NCBI GenBank assembly: GCA_032358165.1
Contig: JAALGY010000052.1
Location: 62,001 to 126,000, forward strand
Direction of reading: 5' to 3'
DNA length: 64,000 nt
Source: Diplosphaera chodatii
Taxonomy: Eukaryota; Chlorophyta; Trebouxiophyceae; Prasiolales; Stichococcaceae
Positions 22,824 through 33,351 of the stretch are shown here, one piece after another. A program made the translations under genes and the position numbers. The notes beneath the pieces were generated by a model. The model was not told the DNA's origin, did not search any database, and worked only from the letters and a program-made list of their open reading frames with translations. Within the stretch, counting starts at the first letter, position 1; each line of letters starts with the position of its first letter.

Positions 22824-24312
22824 ATGCTCAGTGGCTGCTCGTCGGCTCCCCTGGTGGCGACTGTGCTGCTGATCCTGACCTGCCTGACAACCTTCAACAG
22901 GGACCTGATTGCGACGACGTGGGTCCATCGGCGCCCCGCAGTGCAGCCTGCCAGCCACGTGGACGTTGTTGGCGACACGTACCTGGGTGCAGCAAAGCCG
23001 ACGCACGCGCCATACGTGAACACCACCTTTGAGCGCAGCAAGTACTACTGGGGCGTCTGCGTGCCGGCGGAGAAGCGGTGCAAGGTGCCCGTCAAGGATG
23101 CTGCGGAGATCGCGGCGCGCCCTGCCTGCACGCCGGATGGGCCCAGCGGCTGGGACGGCAGCGGCAGGTGGTACAAGGCGCAGGACGGGCACTACAGGCG
23201 CGGCGCACTGCAGCCACGACCCTGGCCACCTCCTATACACCCTTTGACTGCAGGCATATGCTGCTGCTGGGTCTTGTCAACAGGCCGTCACTCGGCACTG
23301 CAGCAGGGCAGGGCTTGACATGTTGGTTTGGCGGCGCAGCTGGGAGCCGGACGCGTGCCGGCTGCGCAGGCTGACGGCGCCGCAGGCGCGGCAGTGCCTC
23401 AACCGCAAGAAGCTGGTCTTCATCGGCGACAGCATCTCGCGGTACATCTACTCCACCCTGGTGCACTTCCTCAGCCGGGAGGTGTGGCCGGAGCGCTACG
23501 GCGGGCTGAAGGGCGGCCGCTCGGTCGTCATCGGGCGCGAGTTCACCGTCGGCAAGCCCGGGCCCGATGTCTGGCCGCGCATGTACAAGTACACATCAGA
23601 GCTGTTCAGCAACGCAAGCAGCGCGCGCGCCTGGGAGTCGTGCGACTGCGAGCGCAATGTGAAGGAAGAGCGCGTCTTCCACCTGGACTCTTTCGCTGTG
23701 CGCGGGGACCCCATCTCAGCCGCCGGCGGCCCCGAGGGCGGCAGTGGCGGCGGCGGCGGCGGGAACGGCAGCAGCGGGGGCAGGGGCAGCGGGTACCTGT
23801 CGGCGTCCTTCAAGTTCATCGGGCCGGGCTACAGGGAGGAGTCTCCGCCCGCGCTGAGGGCGGCGGTCCAGGACTTTGCGGTCAGCCGGCACGACGGCGG
23901 CTGGATCCAGTACCACGTCGGGCTGTGGAACCGCCGGGGCCTCGAGGAGCGCATGGATCTGAAGCCCATCCTGCAGGAGGCCGCCGCGGCAGCGGAGCAG
24001 CTGCTGCCGCCGGACCGTCCGAAGCCGCTGCTGCTGTGGCGCAGCACCACGTCGACGTCCACTCCGGAGGTGGACCAGATGTATGGCAGGGCCAGCGCCG
24101 TCTACATGAAGGAGGCCGCCCGGGTGCCGCCCTGGCGGCTGTGGGACACGCGCGTGCTGACGCAGCAGGCCAAGCGGCAGGGCATGCGCCTGCGCTGGGA
24201 CGACAAGCACTACATAGCGATCGCCTACGAGGAGATGCTCACGGTGCTCCTCAACATGGTGTGCGACGAGCAGCTGCGCTTTGTCGACCCTGCAGCGCAC
24301 GCCACAGCGTGA
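22824..24312 (+). CDS. SGNH/PC-esterase-like protein, tandem copy 2
   Basis: Two exons (22824-23197, 23340-24312) join in phase to 448 aa. The layout matches copy 1: a hydrophobic N-terminal segment (LVATVLLILTCLTTF), ERSKYYWGVC, the nucleophile block LVFIGDSISRYIYS, ESCDCERNVKEERVFHLDSF, LLLWRSTTSTSTPE, and the catalytic RWDDKHYIA. It differs from copy 1 in a Gly/Ser-rich insert at about residues 300-320 and in lacking four of copy 1's five introns. The single retained intron has a GC donor. Over the first 205 nt of exon 2 the two copies differ at only two positions, although exon 1 has diverged strongly. The likely role is glycan O-acylation or deacylation at the cell surface or in the Golgi, by family analogy only. 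Confidence 0.75.
23198..23339 (+). other. GC-AG intron of SGNH copy 2
   Basis: The exon ends TACAG and the intron begins GCGCGG, where copy 1 has TACGG|GTGCGG at the homologous place. No usable GT lies nearby that keeps the frame. Splicing GC to the AG at 23339 restores the reading phase (HYS-WEPDACRL), as in copy 1. Confidence 0.75.
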
Positions 24313-24971
24313 GCCTGCGTGGGTCCCGAACGCTGCAGCAGTTGCAGAAGGAGAGAAGCCAGTTCACGACGGCTTCAGAAGGCGGAAGCAGGCAACAGCG
24401 TTGTTATTTATATGGGCAAGAGGCCGCAGCACTGTGAAGGCAGCAACCCAGCTGATTTGAGCGTCGGGCTGAAGTCATAATGTGAAACATCGCAGCATTG
24501 TGAACCTTGATTGAACCTGGGGATGTGGCGTCTGGCCGTGATCAGGTGGGCAGGAGCGTGTGACAGCGACTTTGATCGTTAGGGGTGTACCAAGGGTGTC
24601 TGCACATTCATGCTATTGCCAGCGCAGCGTTTTCACTACAGTACTTGACAAGACACTTGGCTCAGCACAGCAGAAGACAGAGAACGACATCGGTGCCTTC
24701 GTGTGCTTGTAGCACGTGGTTGAAGTGACAGCAAGACAAGGCAGGGTCAGGATGCCCTCGCTTATACGGCCAGATGCAACTACATCCTGCCGCTGCCAGC
24801 TTGCCCAGTCAGCAGTCACCTGTCAGACTGCAGTTGCAATCGATCGCATCGAGAAGAGTACGACTGCTGACTTGATCATCATTAGGCAATGCCGGCCGTC
24901 TGCACCGGCAACCGTCACTTTGCTGCAACCAAGTGCGGTCACCAGAACGAACGCCAGAGACTGCATGCGGC
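24313..24971. other. Spacer between SGNH copy 2 and TAM41
   Basis: It contains the 3' UTR of copy 2 (an AT-rich patch near 24400) and the upstream region of TAM41. No gene or repeat was recognised. Confidence 0.5.
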
Positions 24972-27100
24972 ATGAGCGCAGCGTTTGATCACCTGCTCCA
25001 GGACTTCCCCTCCGTCCAGGCGGCCTTCGGCTACGGATCCGGCATCTTCAAGCAGCACAGCGCGGCCGCTGGAGGGCAGAACGCACGGCAGCCGATGCTG
25101 GACTTCATCTTCGCAGTGCGGGATCCCCGGGGATGGCACGAGCAGGTGAGGGTTCGCGCATGTTGCTCATGCCCAGGCATGAGCAAACGATTCTGAAGCC
25201 ATTACGCTTGGTAGCCGACCATCTTATTGTGTGAGTAGCTGGTATGCATGCATGCAGAACATTGGCATGAACCGCGCGCACTACTCCTGCCTGGCGGCGC
25301 TCGGTCCCGGCGCCGTGACCGGTAAGCGGCCCGGTTATCGGATGTTTGTGTTGTGCACATAATCTGAGGCTGCATGACTATCCCCGTCAAAAGAGGAGCG
25401 CGGATCAACCTGCGCAGTCCCGCTGCTGCTCAGGCGTGGCAGACAGGGTCGGTGCGGGGGTGCACTTCAATGCCATGGTGCCCTGGCGGGACAGGGTGAG
25501 TGCCTGACGACGTTGGTGTCTGCCAAAATTCACAACGGGATTCCGGTCCTCAAGCTGCAATGCGTGCCCCTGCTGCTGTTGCCAGAGGCGCAGCAATACC
25601 ATACCCCTCACAACGGGCGCAAGGGCATGCGCAGCATGAAGCCACAGTGTTGCTGCAGCTGCTCAAGTACGGCGTGGTGGCCACCGAGGCGCTGTGCACC
25701 GACCTGCGCCACTGGCACCAGCTGTACATCGCGGGGCGCCTGCAGAAGCCGGTGCTGCACGTCAGGTCTGCCCCACGACCGCCGTGTTCAGCAGCGCTGC
25801 GCCACACGACCTGCAGCATGAGCGCATGTGCAGGCGGCTGCGCCACCAGACCCATCTTGCACATATGCTTATTGTCCCACCCTGGCACCTGGCGTTGGGT
25901 TGCCACACACGTCGACATCTTTTGATTTTGAGTAAAGCCAGCTTGGCATGACAGGAGGGACTCGGCGGTCGACGCGGGCATCGCCGCCAACCTCGACGCC
26001 GCCTTTGCCGCGGCGCTGCTGCTGCTGCCGCCGCACTTCACCACGCAGCAGCTGCTGGAGACGGTGACGGGGCTCTCGTACACGGCAGACATCCGCATGA
26101 CCTTTGCGGAGGACAGCAACAAGGTGAGGCAATGACAGGACTTATAGGCACCTGCTCTACGCTGCTGCAACACTCTGGTCTATGCCCTGCACAAGCGCAG
26201 CGCTGCTGCAAAGCTCACAGCAGAAATGTTTGCTCAAGGAACCGACAACTCTTACCCTTGCAGCTGCATGTGCGGGCCAAGTAATCCAATGCTTAGCAGT
26301 GCTGATTCTTCTACCGCGGTGTGGGTGGCGATGCCTTCTTTGCACTCCTTGCACCCGACTGGCACGATGCACATCTTTGCAGCGCTGATTTATTGAAGTG
26401 CGGTGTGCATCGCTGTAGGTGCGCAACATCGTGCGAGGCAGCCGGGACGCCCTGGAGCGCCTGTACGCGCAGCACTTTGCGGGCGGCCCTGCAGCACAAG
26501 CAGCTGGCCTGGTTCCACAGGAGCCACAGTCCTGGCAGCAGAGCGACTGCGAGCCTTCGCGAGCGGCGCTGCTCGTGCAGCTGCCCATGGTGCACAAACT
26601 GACCAACAGTCAACAGTAATGCAAGTGCATATCTGTTGCCGACGTGCCTGTCCGTGCATCCCATCTGGCAGCGGTGCTACGCAACCTTCAAAGACCCCCA
26701 AGCCTCGCCCATTGCCACTCTATCCCAACTGCTGCAGGGCGTCCTCAGCCGCATGCTGCCACAGCCGCCAGCGCGTGGCCACTCGCTAGTAGGCGTGCAG
26801 CACCGACAGCAGGTCGCAGCAGCGCTGGCCGCAGGCGGCCAGCACCAGCAGAAGCTGCGGCAAGCCATCGGGCAGATCGTGCGTGTGTCCAGCAGGTGAT
26901 CCGCTCCTTGCACTCTACTTGCCAGGTGCGACGTGCGCCGCACATCCAGACCATCTTGCGCGACGCGCGTTGACACACACAGGCTGGCACTTGGTGTTTG
27001 CAGGCGGCAGGCTGTGGCCGGGCTCTTTGCCGCCGGCGCCTGGAGGTCAGCGCAGTACGGCGCTGCAAAGGTGGCCAAGTTCTGGCGCAGCCGGCACTGA
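24972..27100 (+). CDS. TAM41: Mitochondrial phosphatidate cytidylyltransferase (TAM41)
   Basis: TAM41 makes CDP-diacylglycerol from phosphatidic acid and CTP on the matrix side of the inner mitochondrial membrane, the first step towards cardiolipin. Eight exons join in phase to 333 aa: 24972-25145, 25258-25321, 25434-25495, 25659-25765, 25955-26123, 26419-26589, 26738-26895 and 27004-27100. Landmarks are FGYGSGIFKQ (nucleotidyltransferase-like GSG), MLDFIFAVRDPRGWHEQN, VGAGVHFNAMVPWRDR, LKYGVVATEALCTDL, LYIAGRLQKPV, AAFAAALLLLPPHFTTQQLL, GLSYTADIRMTFAEDSNKV and the C-terminal VRVSSRRQAVAGLFAAGAWR. The exon starting at 26738 could instead begin at 26674; both keep frame. I chose 26738 because it matches plant homologues better in length. 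No long presequence precedes the start. Confidence 0.93.
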
Positions 27101-27241
27101 CATTCTAACCCATGGAGGTATTGGTGGTGGCGAAGGTGTAGGAAAGACTAGGTCAGTGGAAACGCTGCAGTGTGAACTTGGCATGAAGCATCGCCCCACC
27201 GCCGCTGCTAGCGCTGGCGTTGAGTGCAGCCGCCGTACGTG

Positions 27242-27298
27242 AAGGTGGAGGAGGGAAGGTGATGAGGAGGGGAAGAGAAAAAGAGGAGGAGGGAAGAA
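27242..27298 (+). repeat. Polypurine (GA-rich) tract
   Basis: A run of almost pure purines (GGAGGAGGGAAGG-type) spans about 57 nt immediately upstream of the tRNA gene. It is simple sequence with no coding sense. Confidence 0.7.
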
Positions 27299-27306
27299 TT
27301 GATTAC

Positions 27307-27411
27307 GTGATATTGGGGTAGTGGAAACCTAGCACTTTCCCAAGTAGTCCCAAGGGGCAAGATGCAAGCCAGGAACTAGGTGCGGCCCCGGGTTCGATTC
27401 CCGGATATCAC
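27307..27411 (+). tRNA. tRNA-Gly(CCC) with a 35-nt intron
   Basis: A full cloverleaf can be folded by hand. The acceptor stem is a perfect 7 bp (GTGATAT with ATATCAC). The D stem is GGGT/ACCT with a loop AGTGGAA, and the anticodon stem is GCACT/GGTGC. The anticodon loop is TTCCCAA with anticodon CCC. The variable loop has 4 nt, and the T stem CCGGG/CCCGG is perfect with loop TTCGATT. To close the anticodon stem, 35 nt at 27343-27377 must be removed, one base 3' of the anticodon, which is the canonical place for nuclear tRNA introns. The discriminator base is A. A T5 run follows at 27418. The mature length is 70 nt. Confidence 0.9.
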
Positions 27412-27417
27412 AAATTA

Positions 27418-27422
27418 TTTTT
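27418..27422 (+). terminator. RNA polymerase III T-run
   Basis: Five T residues start 7 nt after the tRNA 3' end, as expected for a pol III terminator. Confidence 0.75.
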
Positions 27423-27467
27423 ACACCATGTCTAACTGACTTTTCAGTAAGCTTTTGCCCCGCACGC

Positions 27468-27821
27468 TCAGATGGCACTGCAAGGCCCTGTATATGCTAA
27501 TATTGAACATGTACAAGCGCAGCAACGCGATTTTTCCCGCTATGAAATGGTGCGCGGCGACATCTTGCAGCTGGCTTAAACCCTGCTTGAGCCGTGCTTT
27601 GACAGTAAATCTCACCCATGTTCAGTGGGACTACCAGCATGCCTGGTGGACACTCAAGGTTGCTGATTTCATACGCCTGTCCCTTGACCTGACATCTGTT
27701 GTAGCAGCTCAACCATTCGTAGTAATAGGAGTCGTCTACATACTCGCCGAAGGTCACTGTGTATTGGCGCGCGCAGTTCTTGGGTGCAACCGCTGGCAGC
27801 GCCGAGCAGACGATTGGGTTT
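27468..27821 (-). CDS. Unrecognised Cys/Tyr-rich reading frame, 3' part
   Basis: An exon at 27616-27821 reads in the minus strand with coding-like, GC-ending codons (about 70% GC3; the plus strand over the same bases is much worse). It encodes VTFGEYVDDSYYYEWLSCYN followed by RCQVKGQAYEISNLECPPGM. It has a tag acceptor at its 5' side and a GTGAGA donor. A short last exon at 27468-27487 would close the frame with TGA. The 5' exons were not found; they would have to lie in or beyond the hAT-like gene on the other strand. I do not recognise the family. It may be a small secreted Cys-containing domain or a gene remnant. Confidence 0.35.
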
Positions 27822-27930
27822 CTACATTGCCAAGGTACGCACCACCGCTTGCACCTTGTCAAGGGGAAGCACCTGACCAATTCTTGCAAACCGGCCACTG
27901 CCTCGAGCGCTAGGGGGCTGACGCAGCTCA

Positions 27931-29935
27931 GATGCTGACAGTCTACTGGTGCAATGGATGCAGACCCTGCTCGAGGCAATCGAGAAGGTTGGGCGGGACA
28001 GCGTCGTGCTGGTGTGCACACGGACAGCGCTGCAAACTGCAAGGCGGCTGGCAGCACCGGCGCGCAAAAGTGCGCAGTGCTGCTGATATCATCTGCCACT
28101 GTAGGCAGCGTTGTTGAGCCCATTGGCATTTGTGGGTTGCCAACATGCACCAAGCAGATGTCGTGCATTCCAGATTCTGGCATGTCAATCGCAGGTACGC
28201 ACCCTCACATCGCCTGGCAGCCGTGTGCAACGCATGTTGGGGAGAAACTCTTGGAGGACGCTGTAAACCTGCCCCTGGGCAAAGGACACGGTGGAGTGGG
28301 GGCGCACAGCCATCAAGCTTCATGCGGCGCCGCCGCCACAGCCTGCACGTCTTCCGAGAGCACTCCCAGCTGGGGCTGTTCTCGCCAGGTGAAGCACCCT
28401 GCTTGTGCGCATAGCACCAGCTGCATGCTGCTTGCCGTTGGGTGCAACCAGCTACACGTCCAAGCACATATCACTTAGGTCATATCTGCAGGCGAGACAC
28501 GGTTCGGCACCGACTTCTCGGCGCTGCGGCGCCTGCTGGAGGTGCAGGCTGCACTGGAGACGATGGTGGCGGTGGACGGCGCCTGGGGTGGGTGGGCACA
28601 GCGCCAGAGCTACAAGTCCGATGCGGTACAGGCTACCTTCCAGGACCCAGCCTTCTGGGGCTGATGCAAAGGTGAGGCTGCACACAGTTGCATACCGATC
28701 GACGTCCCGAGGTAATGCCCCGCCAGGCCGTCGCAACTCCTGTGCGGCGCATGATTTCAACACCGCAACCCTGCCCCACTTTCATTCGAAGGGTGTGCAC
28801 CTCCATACAGGCCCTGGTGGAGTTGATGGCGGGCGCACTGAACCTGCTGCGCATGGCAGGCAGCGACCTGCCCTGCGCGGGCAAGCTGTACCACGGCGCC
28901 TTTCCAAGTGCTGGTGAGTACACACTCGTGTGCGCAGCGGCCTGGCCTGGTTCTTGTGCAAGCTGGCGCAGAACCGCGCATGGTCGCCGTGCTGATGTGT
29001 TGTGCAATGCTGCCACGATGCTGCTGCGCTGCGCTGCACTGCTGGTCGACCTGAGCAGCACATGTGGTGCATGCAGGAGACCATGAAAGGGCTGCAGCAG
29101 GCAAGGAGCCGGCATGATGTGGGGCCGGCGGTCGGAGGTGATGCACTCGCCGCTCACGGCCGCCGCATACGCCCTGAACCCGAAGGTACCAGGAGCAACC
29201 GCATGCAGCGCAGGTGCCCGAGTCAGCCATTTCCAGCGACCTATGCTCTGAACTACTGTGATGTCATGCCATTGCAATCTGTTCCCCTACGCTCATCAGC
29301 TTGTTCGTCTTGGTCAGGTGATGGAGGGACTGCTTACTATGGATGCACGCCTGCGGTCTGTGCGGCACGCTGCAAAGGACATGCAGCCTTCGAGCGGCGG
29401 CGGGGTCTACTGTGTCAGCGCGCCTGCGCTGAAGGAGCTGGCAGTGAAGCCGCTCAGCCTGACTTCAGGTTCAGCGTGTGCCAGCAAGCGAAGATTGGAG
29501 CTATTCAACCGCTGCATGCGCAACCGTCTCGCGCCGTGCCGTGCCGGGGATCTGGTCTATGTGTCAAGCAACCTCAGGCTGCTGCTTCCCAGAATTGATA
29601 GCCGTGAGGAGGTAGATTACCTCACGTGGGGCGTCGATGACACTGAAGTGTGCACAGCTTGCCTCAGAACTGCAATTTCCAGCCCCCTGTTCCGTCGCTC
29701 ACGGGACAACCAGGTGACTAATATCCGAAAGCTAGATGCATCATTCTGCGCCTGCAACGCTGCCTTCACGGCCGAAACCAGTCGCAGACATCTCCAACGG
29801 GCTAGTCAGACTCATCTGCATGCATGGACGGCCGCGAAAGCGTTGCAAACTGGGAATGGTCTGTTCCGATCACTGCAGATCGGATCGTGTGACATTGCCG
29901 TGCATACGGCACTGCAGCCTGCGGACACTGGCTGA
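27931..29935 (+). pseudogene. hAT transposase relative (DUF659 plus hAT C-terminal domain), degenerate
   Basis: Pieces line up, in order, with DUF659/hAT transposases. LLEAIEKVGRDSVVLV (about 27965) is the end of the first core strand region. HIAWQPCATHVGEKLLEDAV (28206) is the Cys-His helix. ETRFGTDFSALRRLLE (28492) and GRRSEVMHSPLTAAAYALNP (29123) follow. The C-terminal dimerisation block has ALKELAVKPLSLTSGSAC and MRNRLAPCRAGDLVYVSSNL (29430-29575). The frame is broken. A shift is needed near 28290-28310, TGA appears in frame at 28662, and another shift is needed near 29110. Where active elements have TDNA and CER, this copy reads CTRTA and CASKR, so catalytic Asp and Glu appear lost. No terminal inverted repeats or 8-bp target duplication were seen. 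A spliced domesticated gene is possible, but the breaks favour a remnant. Confidence 0.75.
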
Positions 29936-30040
29936 TGCACACCTGCAGCTGGCGTCTGCAACCCCGCCCAGCACCAGCGATATCAGCAGTCTCGGACACA
30001 TCAACTGCGACGCTTGCACAGGCAGCCGACACAGCGGTGG

Positions 30041-32421
30041 ATGCAATCAGTATTCAGTCGGCCGCGCCCGCAGCAGGCGGAGGCAGGCAGCAGTGCAGTG
30101 TTTGCAACTGCGGGGCCACTGGCATCCTGCATGGGCATCAGCACACAGCTGCCGTGTTCCATGCACGCCTTCGCCGGGGGAAGGCCTGGAAGGTATGCTT
30201 CATCACATTGCATCCTGTGATGCTAGACACGATTGGCAATGCTACACACTGTAGCCGCGAGCTGTCAAGGTACAAGGGTTGTCTGGAGCACGGCCATGGT
30301 GAGTCTTGTCACACGCTGTGCTGCAGAGTGACGCCGGTGATGGGGCTGCCCAGTGCCAAACCGCCAGCATTCGATGCCACCGCAGTGACGGTTTTCGGCG
30401 TGGATCGCCTGCACCACCCGAATGGGCTGTGAGTCCATGCTGCATGCACTTTGTTGAGCATGTTGATGCGCGTCGCCCATGATGAGTGTGTAGCATCTCA
30501 ACAGCCGAGGCGCACAAACAATGCAGGCTCTGCCACCTTCTGACATCCAATTGCGAGCTCAAATCTGTGCGCAGGTGCACGTCCTGGGCGGGCCCGCTGT
30601 CTGCACCGGTCTACCTGCCGGTGATCAACCGCTCGCAGCCGTTGTCGCTTCTGGCAGCGGAGCACGCCTGGATGGACAGGCTCAGGCGCAGTGGGAAGCG
30701 GCGGCGGCTGCAGGTAGCAGCGCCGGTGAACGGCAGCCAGCTTCAAGTGCGTTGACAGCTCAGGAGATTGCGGCATACTGCAAGGGCACCTGCTGCAGCG
30801 CGCCAGCTATTCACTGTTCTGACAGCATTTGACAGGTCAGCGTCGACATGACAGCAAAGCCGGTCACACAGCTTCCAGCGTTCATGGTCGAGTGCTCACG
30901 CAACCCAGTGTGCAGCGTTCGCTTGCTGAACACTGCGGTGAACATGGTTGAACTCACCCGGCGATGGCTTCCAACCTGCAGAGCAGAGGCTGCACTTGGC
31001 GGCTGCCAGCCGACGGTCACGCTGCACAGCGAGCCGGTGGCGGACGAAGCAGCAGCGCGGCTGTTCCCGGCCAATGCGCTGCGCAACGCCGCGCTGCTGC
31101 ACGCGCGCACAGAGCTGGTGCTGGTGCTGGCCGGCGACATGCTGGTGGCGCCCGCGCTCCCAGCGCAGCTAGCAAGCCCCGTTGGGTATGGTGCTAGCTG
31201 TCTGTACAGGTCCATCGGTAGGACCTCATGCTACCGCACTCTTTGCACTCAAGTATACACAGCACATTTGCTGCACATCTGTATAGCAGGGCGGTGGCTC
31301 GATCACGCAGTTGCTGCTGCCTGCAGGTTTGTTGGCCTTGGCTCGTACTGGGTACGCTGTGGTGGTGCCGGCCTTTCAGCGGCATGCTGCCATCAGTGGC
31401 ACCAGCGACCCATTGGATCTGACAGCCATGCCAGCCAAGGCGGCACTGAGGGCTGCTGTGCACCGCCAGATGGCTGAGGCTTTCAACGCGGACTGCAAGG
31501 CCTGCCAGAGGGCCACCGACATCAGCAGGTGGCTGGCGGCACCCAGTGATGCCGCGCCGTATGCCGTGAACTACACTACAGGGTACGGTTGTTTTCCTCA
31601 GCCACACACGCGAGTGCAGTGCTGCTCTGTCTTATGAAGTTGAGTACACATGTCAGTCACAGTTGCAGCAATCACCAGTGGCATACTGGTGTCACCGACC
31701 GTTGCAGGTTTTGACCGTTGCAGGTGTTCTCCTGCTGGCCAGCAGCGTGCTGCTGCCGCCCTTTGCCGTGCGCTTCCGGGGCTACGGCCTGGACCGAGCC
31801 TCCTGGACAAGGCTGCTGCACAGCAGCGGCTTCAGGTGGGTCTAAATTATCATCATTTTCGCTGCTGTTTGCTCTGGTAGCTTGAATGCTGTGGACCTGG
31901 CTCACACTGATGCATGAGTGTCTGGCTCTACTCTCTTTGGACCAAGGCGTATGACACCCTGCAGCGCAAGGCCTCAGGCAGTCGTGTCGCGTGGCGCAGG
32001 TTTGCGGTGCACCCGGGCGCCTTCCTGCTGCACCAGCCTCATGCTGCGTCCCCTGCGCAGGCCGCTTGGACAGCCAGCCACGGTTCGCTGCAGGTTGGGA
32101 AATCACATGTCTGCCACCGTGCATAGCTGTGGTTGCTGACGGTGTTGCTGTCCAAATCCTAGGCCAGTTCACTACACTGCAGCAGCACCCTTGACCAGAC
32201 GCTCAAAACTCGGTCATTTTGCGCAGGGCCTCGCCGGCACCGTGTACGCACTGTCGGGCTCCGCCGAGTGGCACCTGCGGCGCGGCTCCTACCAGCCGGT
32301 CACCGGACAGTGGTTCCCGGCCTGCCGTGCCTGGCTGCCCTGTTGGCGGGTGTTCGGGGCGGGCGGTGCCCCGGCAGCGGCGGCAAACCACGGCGGCACC
32401 AAGAGGGGATCCGGAGCTTGA
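30041..32421 (+). CDS. Family 49 (LARGE/B4GAT1-like) glycosyltransferase
   Basis: Eight exons join in phase to 480 aa: 30041-30192, 30327-30428, 30575-30746, 30836-31190, 31327-31587, 31724-31835, 32000-32093 and 32227-32421. The core has GT49 landmarks: ATAVTVFGVDRL and WAGPLSAPVYLPV (donor-site fold), RLFPANALRNAALLHARTEL, VLVLAGDMLVAP at the metal-site position, YAVVVPAFQRH, a PPFAVRFRGYGLDRAS block matching the family's FDERFRGYG, and VHPGAFLLHQPH matching the DAFLVH motif. GT49 enzymes are Golgi transferases of GlcA, Xyl or GlcNAc. The donor here is unknown. The position that usually reads LDxDM reads LAGDM, so the first metal Asp seems absent. No clear N-terminal membrane anchor is visible from the ATG at 30041, so the true start may lie further upstream. 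Confidence 0.78.
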
Positions 32422-33124
32422 TCTTGCGGCGTGCAGTGGTAACTTGACAATGGGCATTGTCTGTGTTCAACCACCTCATTCACTGAGTGGGCATCTAGCA
32501 CAGCTGTATGCATGAGCACCGCCTCAACTCTGACATGCGGTACAAACGGTGTGTAGGGTGTTTAGGTTGTTACAGCAGCCGCTGTGGTCTGATAGAGGTT
32601 TGCATACATCCGGTGGGTGGCCGGCAGGCACCTTGACAACCTTACACGTGTTGCAAGGATGCTTCGTGAAGCCATGAAAAACTCAGTGCAGCACTACACT
32701 CGCGCGTCAACCCTGCACCTGCCAAAACGCCTCCCCTGCCAAACCCTCCATACTCAGCAGGGGCACATCTCGTGGCCAGGACATGTCCATCCACACGTCA
32801 CGGCCAACATCACAGGTGCACCCTGAGCTCTGGGGGAGCTATGCGGCCCAGCCGGCATCGTGCCATGTGCCGCCTAACCACACCCACTGCACATGCAGCA
32901 GCATCGCCGCTAGCAGCGCCCCTACCGCATGGGGTCCCACTCCTTGGTCGCTGATGCCGCTTCCTGTGCACGTAGCACAAGTTCATGAGACCAGCCTCTA
33001 CGCCCAGGCAGGTCATAAAAATGCTCAGCCTGGACAGCAGCACTGGGGTCCACACTGTGCAGTGGTACACATGCGCGATGGCTCACATGACGATGCCACG
33101 GGCTCATGTGGCAGCGCTGCGGGG
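32422..33124. other. Tail-to-tail spacer after GT49
   Basis: It separates the GT49 stop from the stop of the large minus-strand gene. A long plus-strand open frame (32783-34048) crosses the end of that gene but shows no family features and poor codon choice. I regard it as a shadow. Nothing else was seen. Confidence 0.45.
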
Positions 33125-33316
33125 TCAATCGAGGTGGCAGGCCCGCCGGATGGTGGGCTCCATGCCATTCACGGCGCGGCCGCGCGTCAGCGTGGCGTGG
33201 CGAAACATCAGCTTCATGCGCGGCTTCTGCGGGCGAGGCTGCGCAGCACCCTGGCCGGCGTGCGCATCGCCGTCCCCGCTGTCACCGCCGCTGTCGCCGC
33301 CGCCGTCGCTGCCGCT

Positions 33317-33351
<35 letters not shown>

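Noticed and set aside
23328..24437. 369-residue plus-strand open frame
   Set aside because: It overlaps SGNH copy 2 in another frame, is Arg/Gly/Ala-biased, and is a typical shadow of GC-rich coding sequence.
27455..27913. Plus-strand frame that could join in phase to the hAT-like exon
   Set aside because: Codons end in A/T far more often than in neighbouring genes. The minus strand reads much better here, and the peptide does not match the expected N-terminus of hAT proteins.
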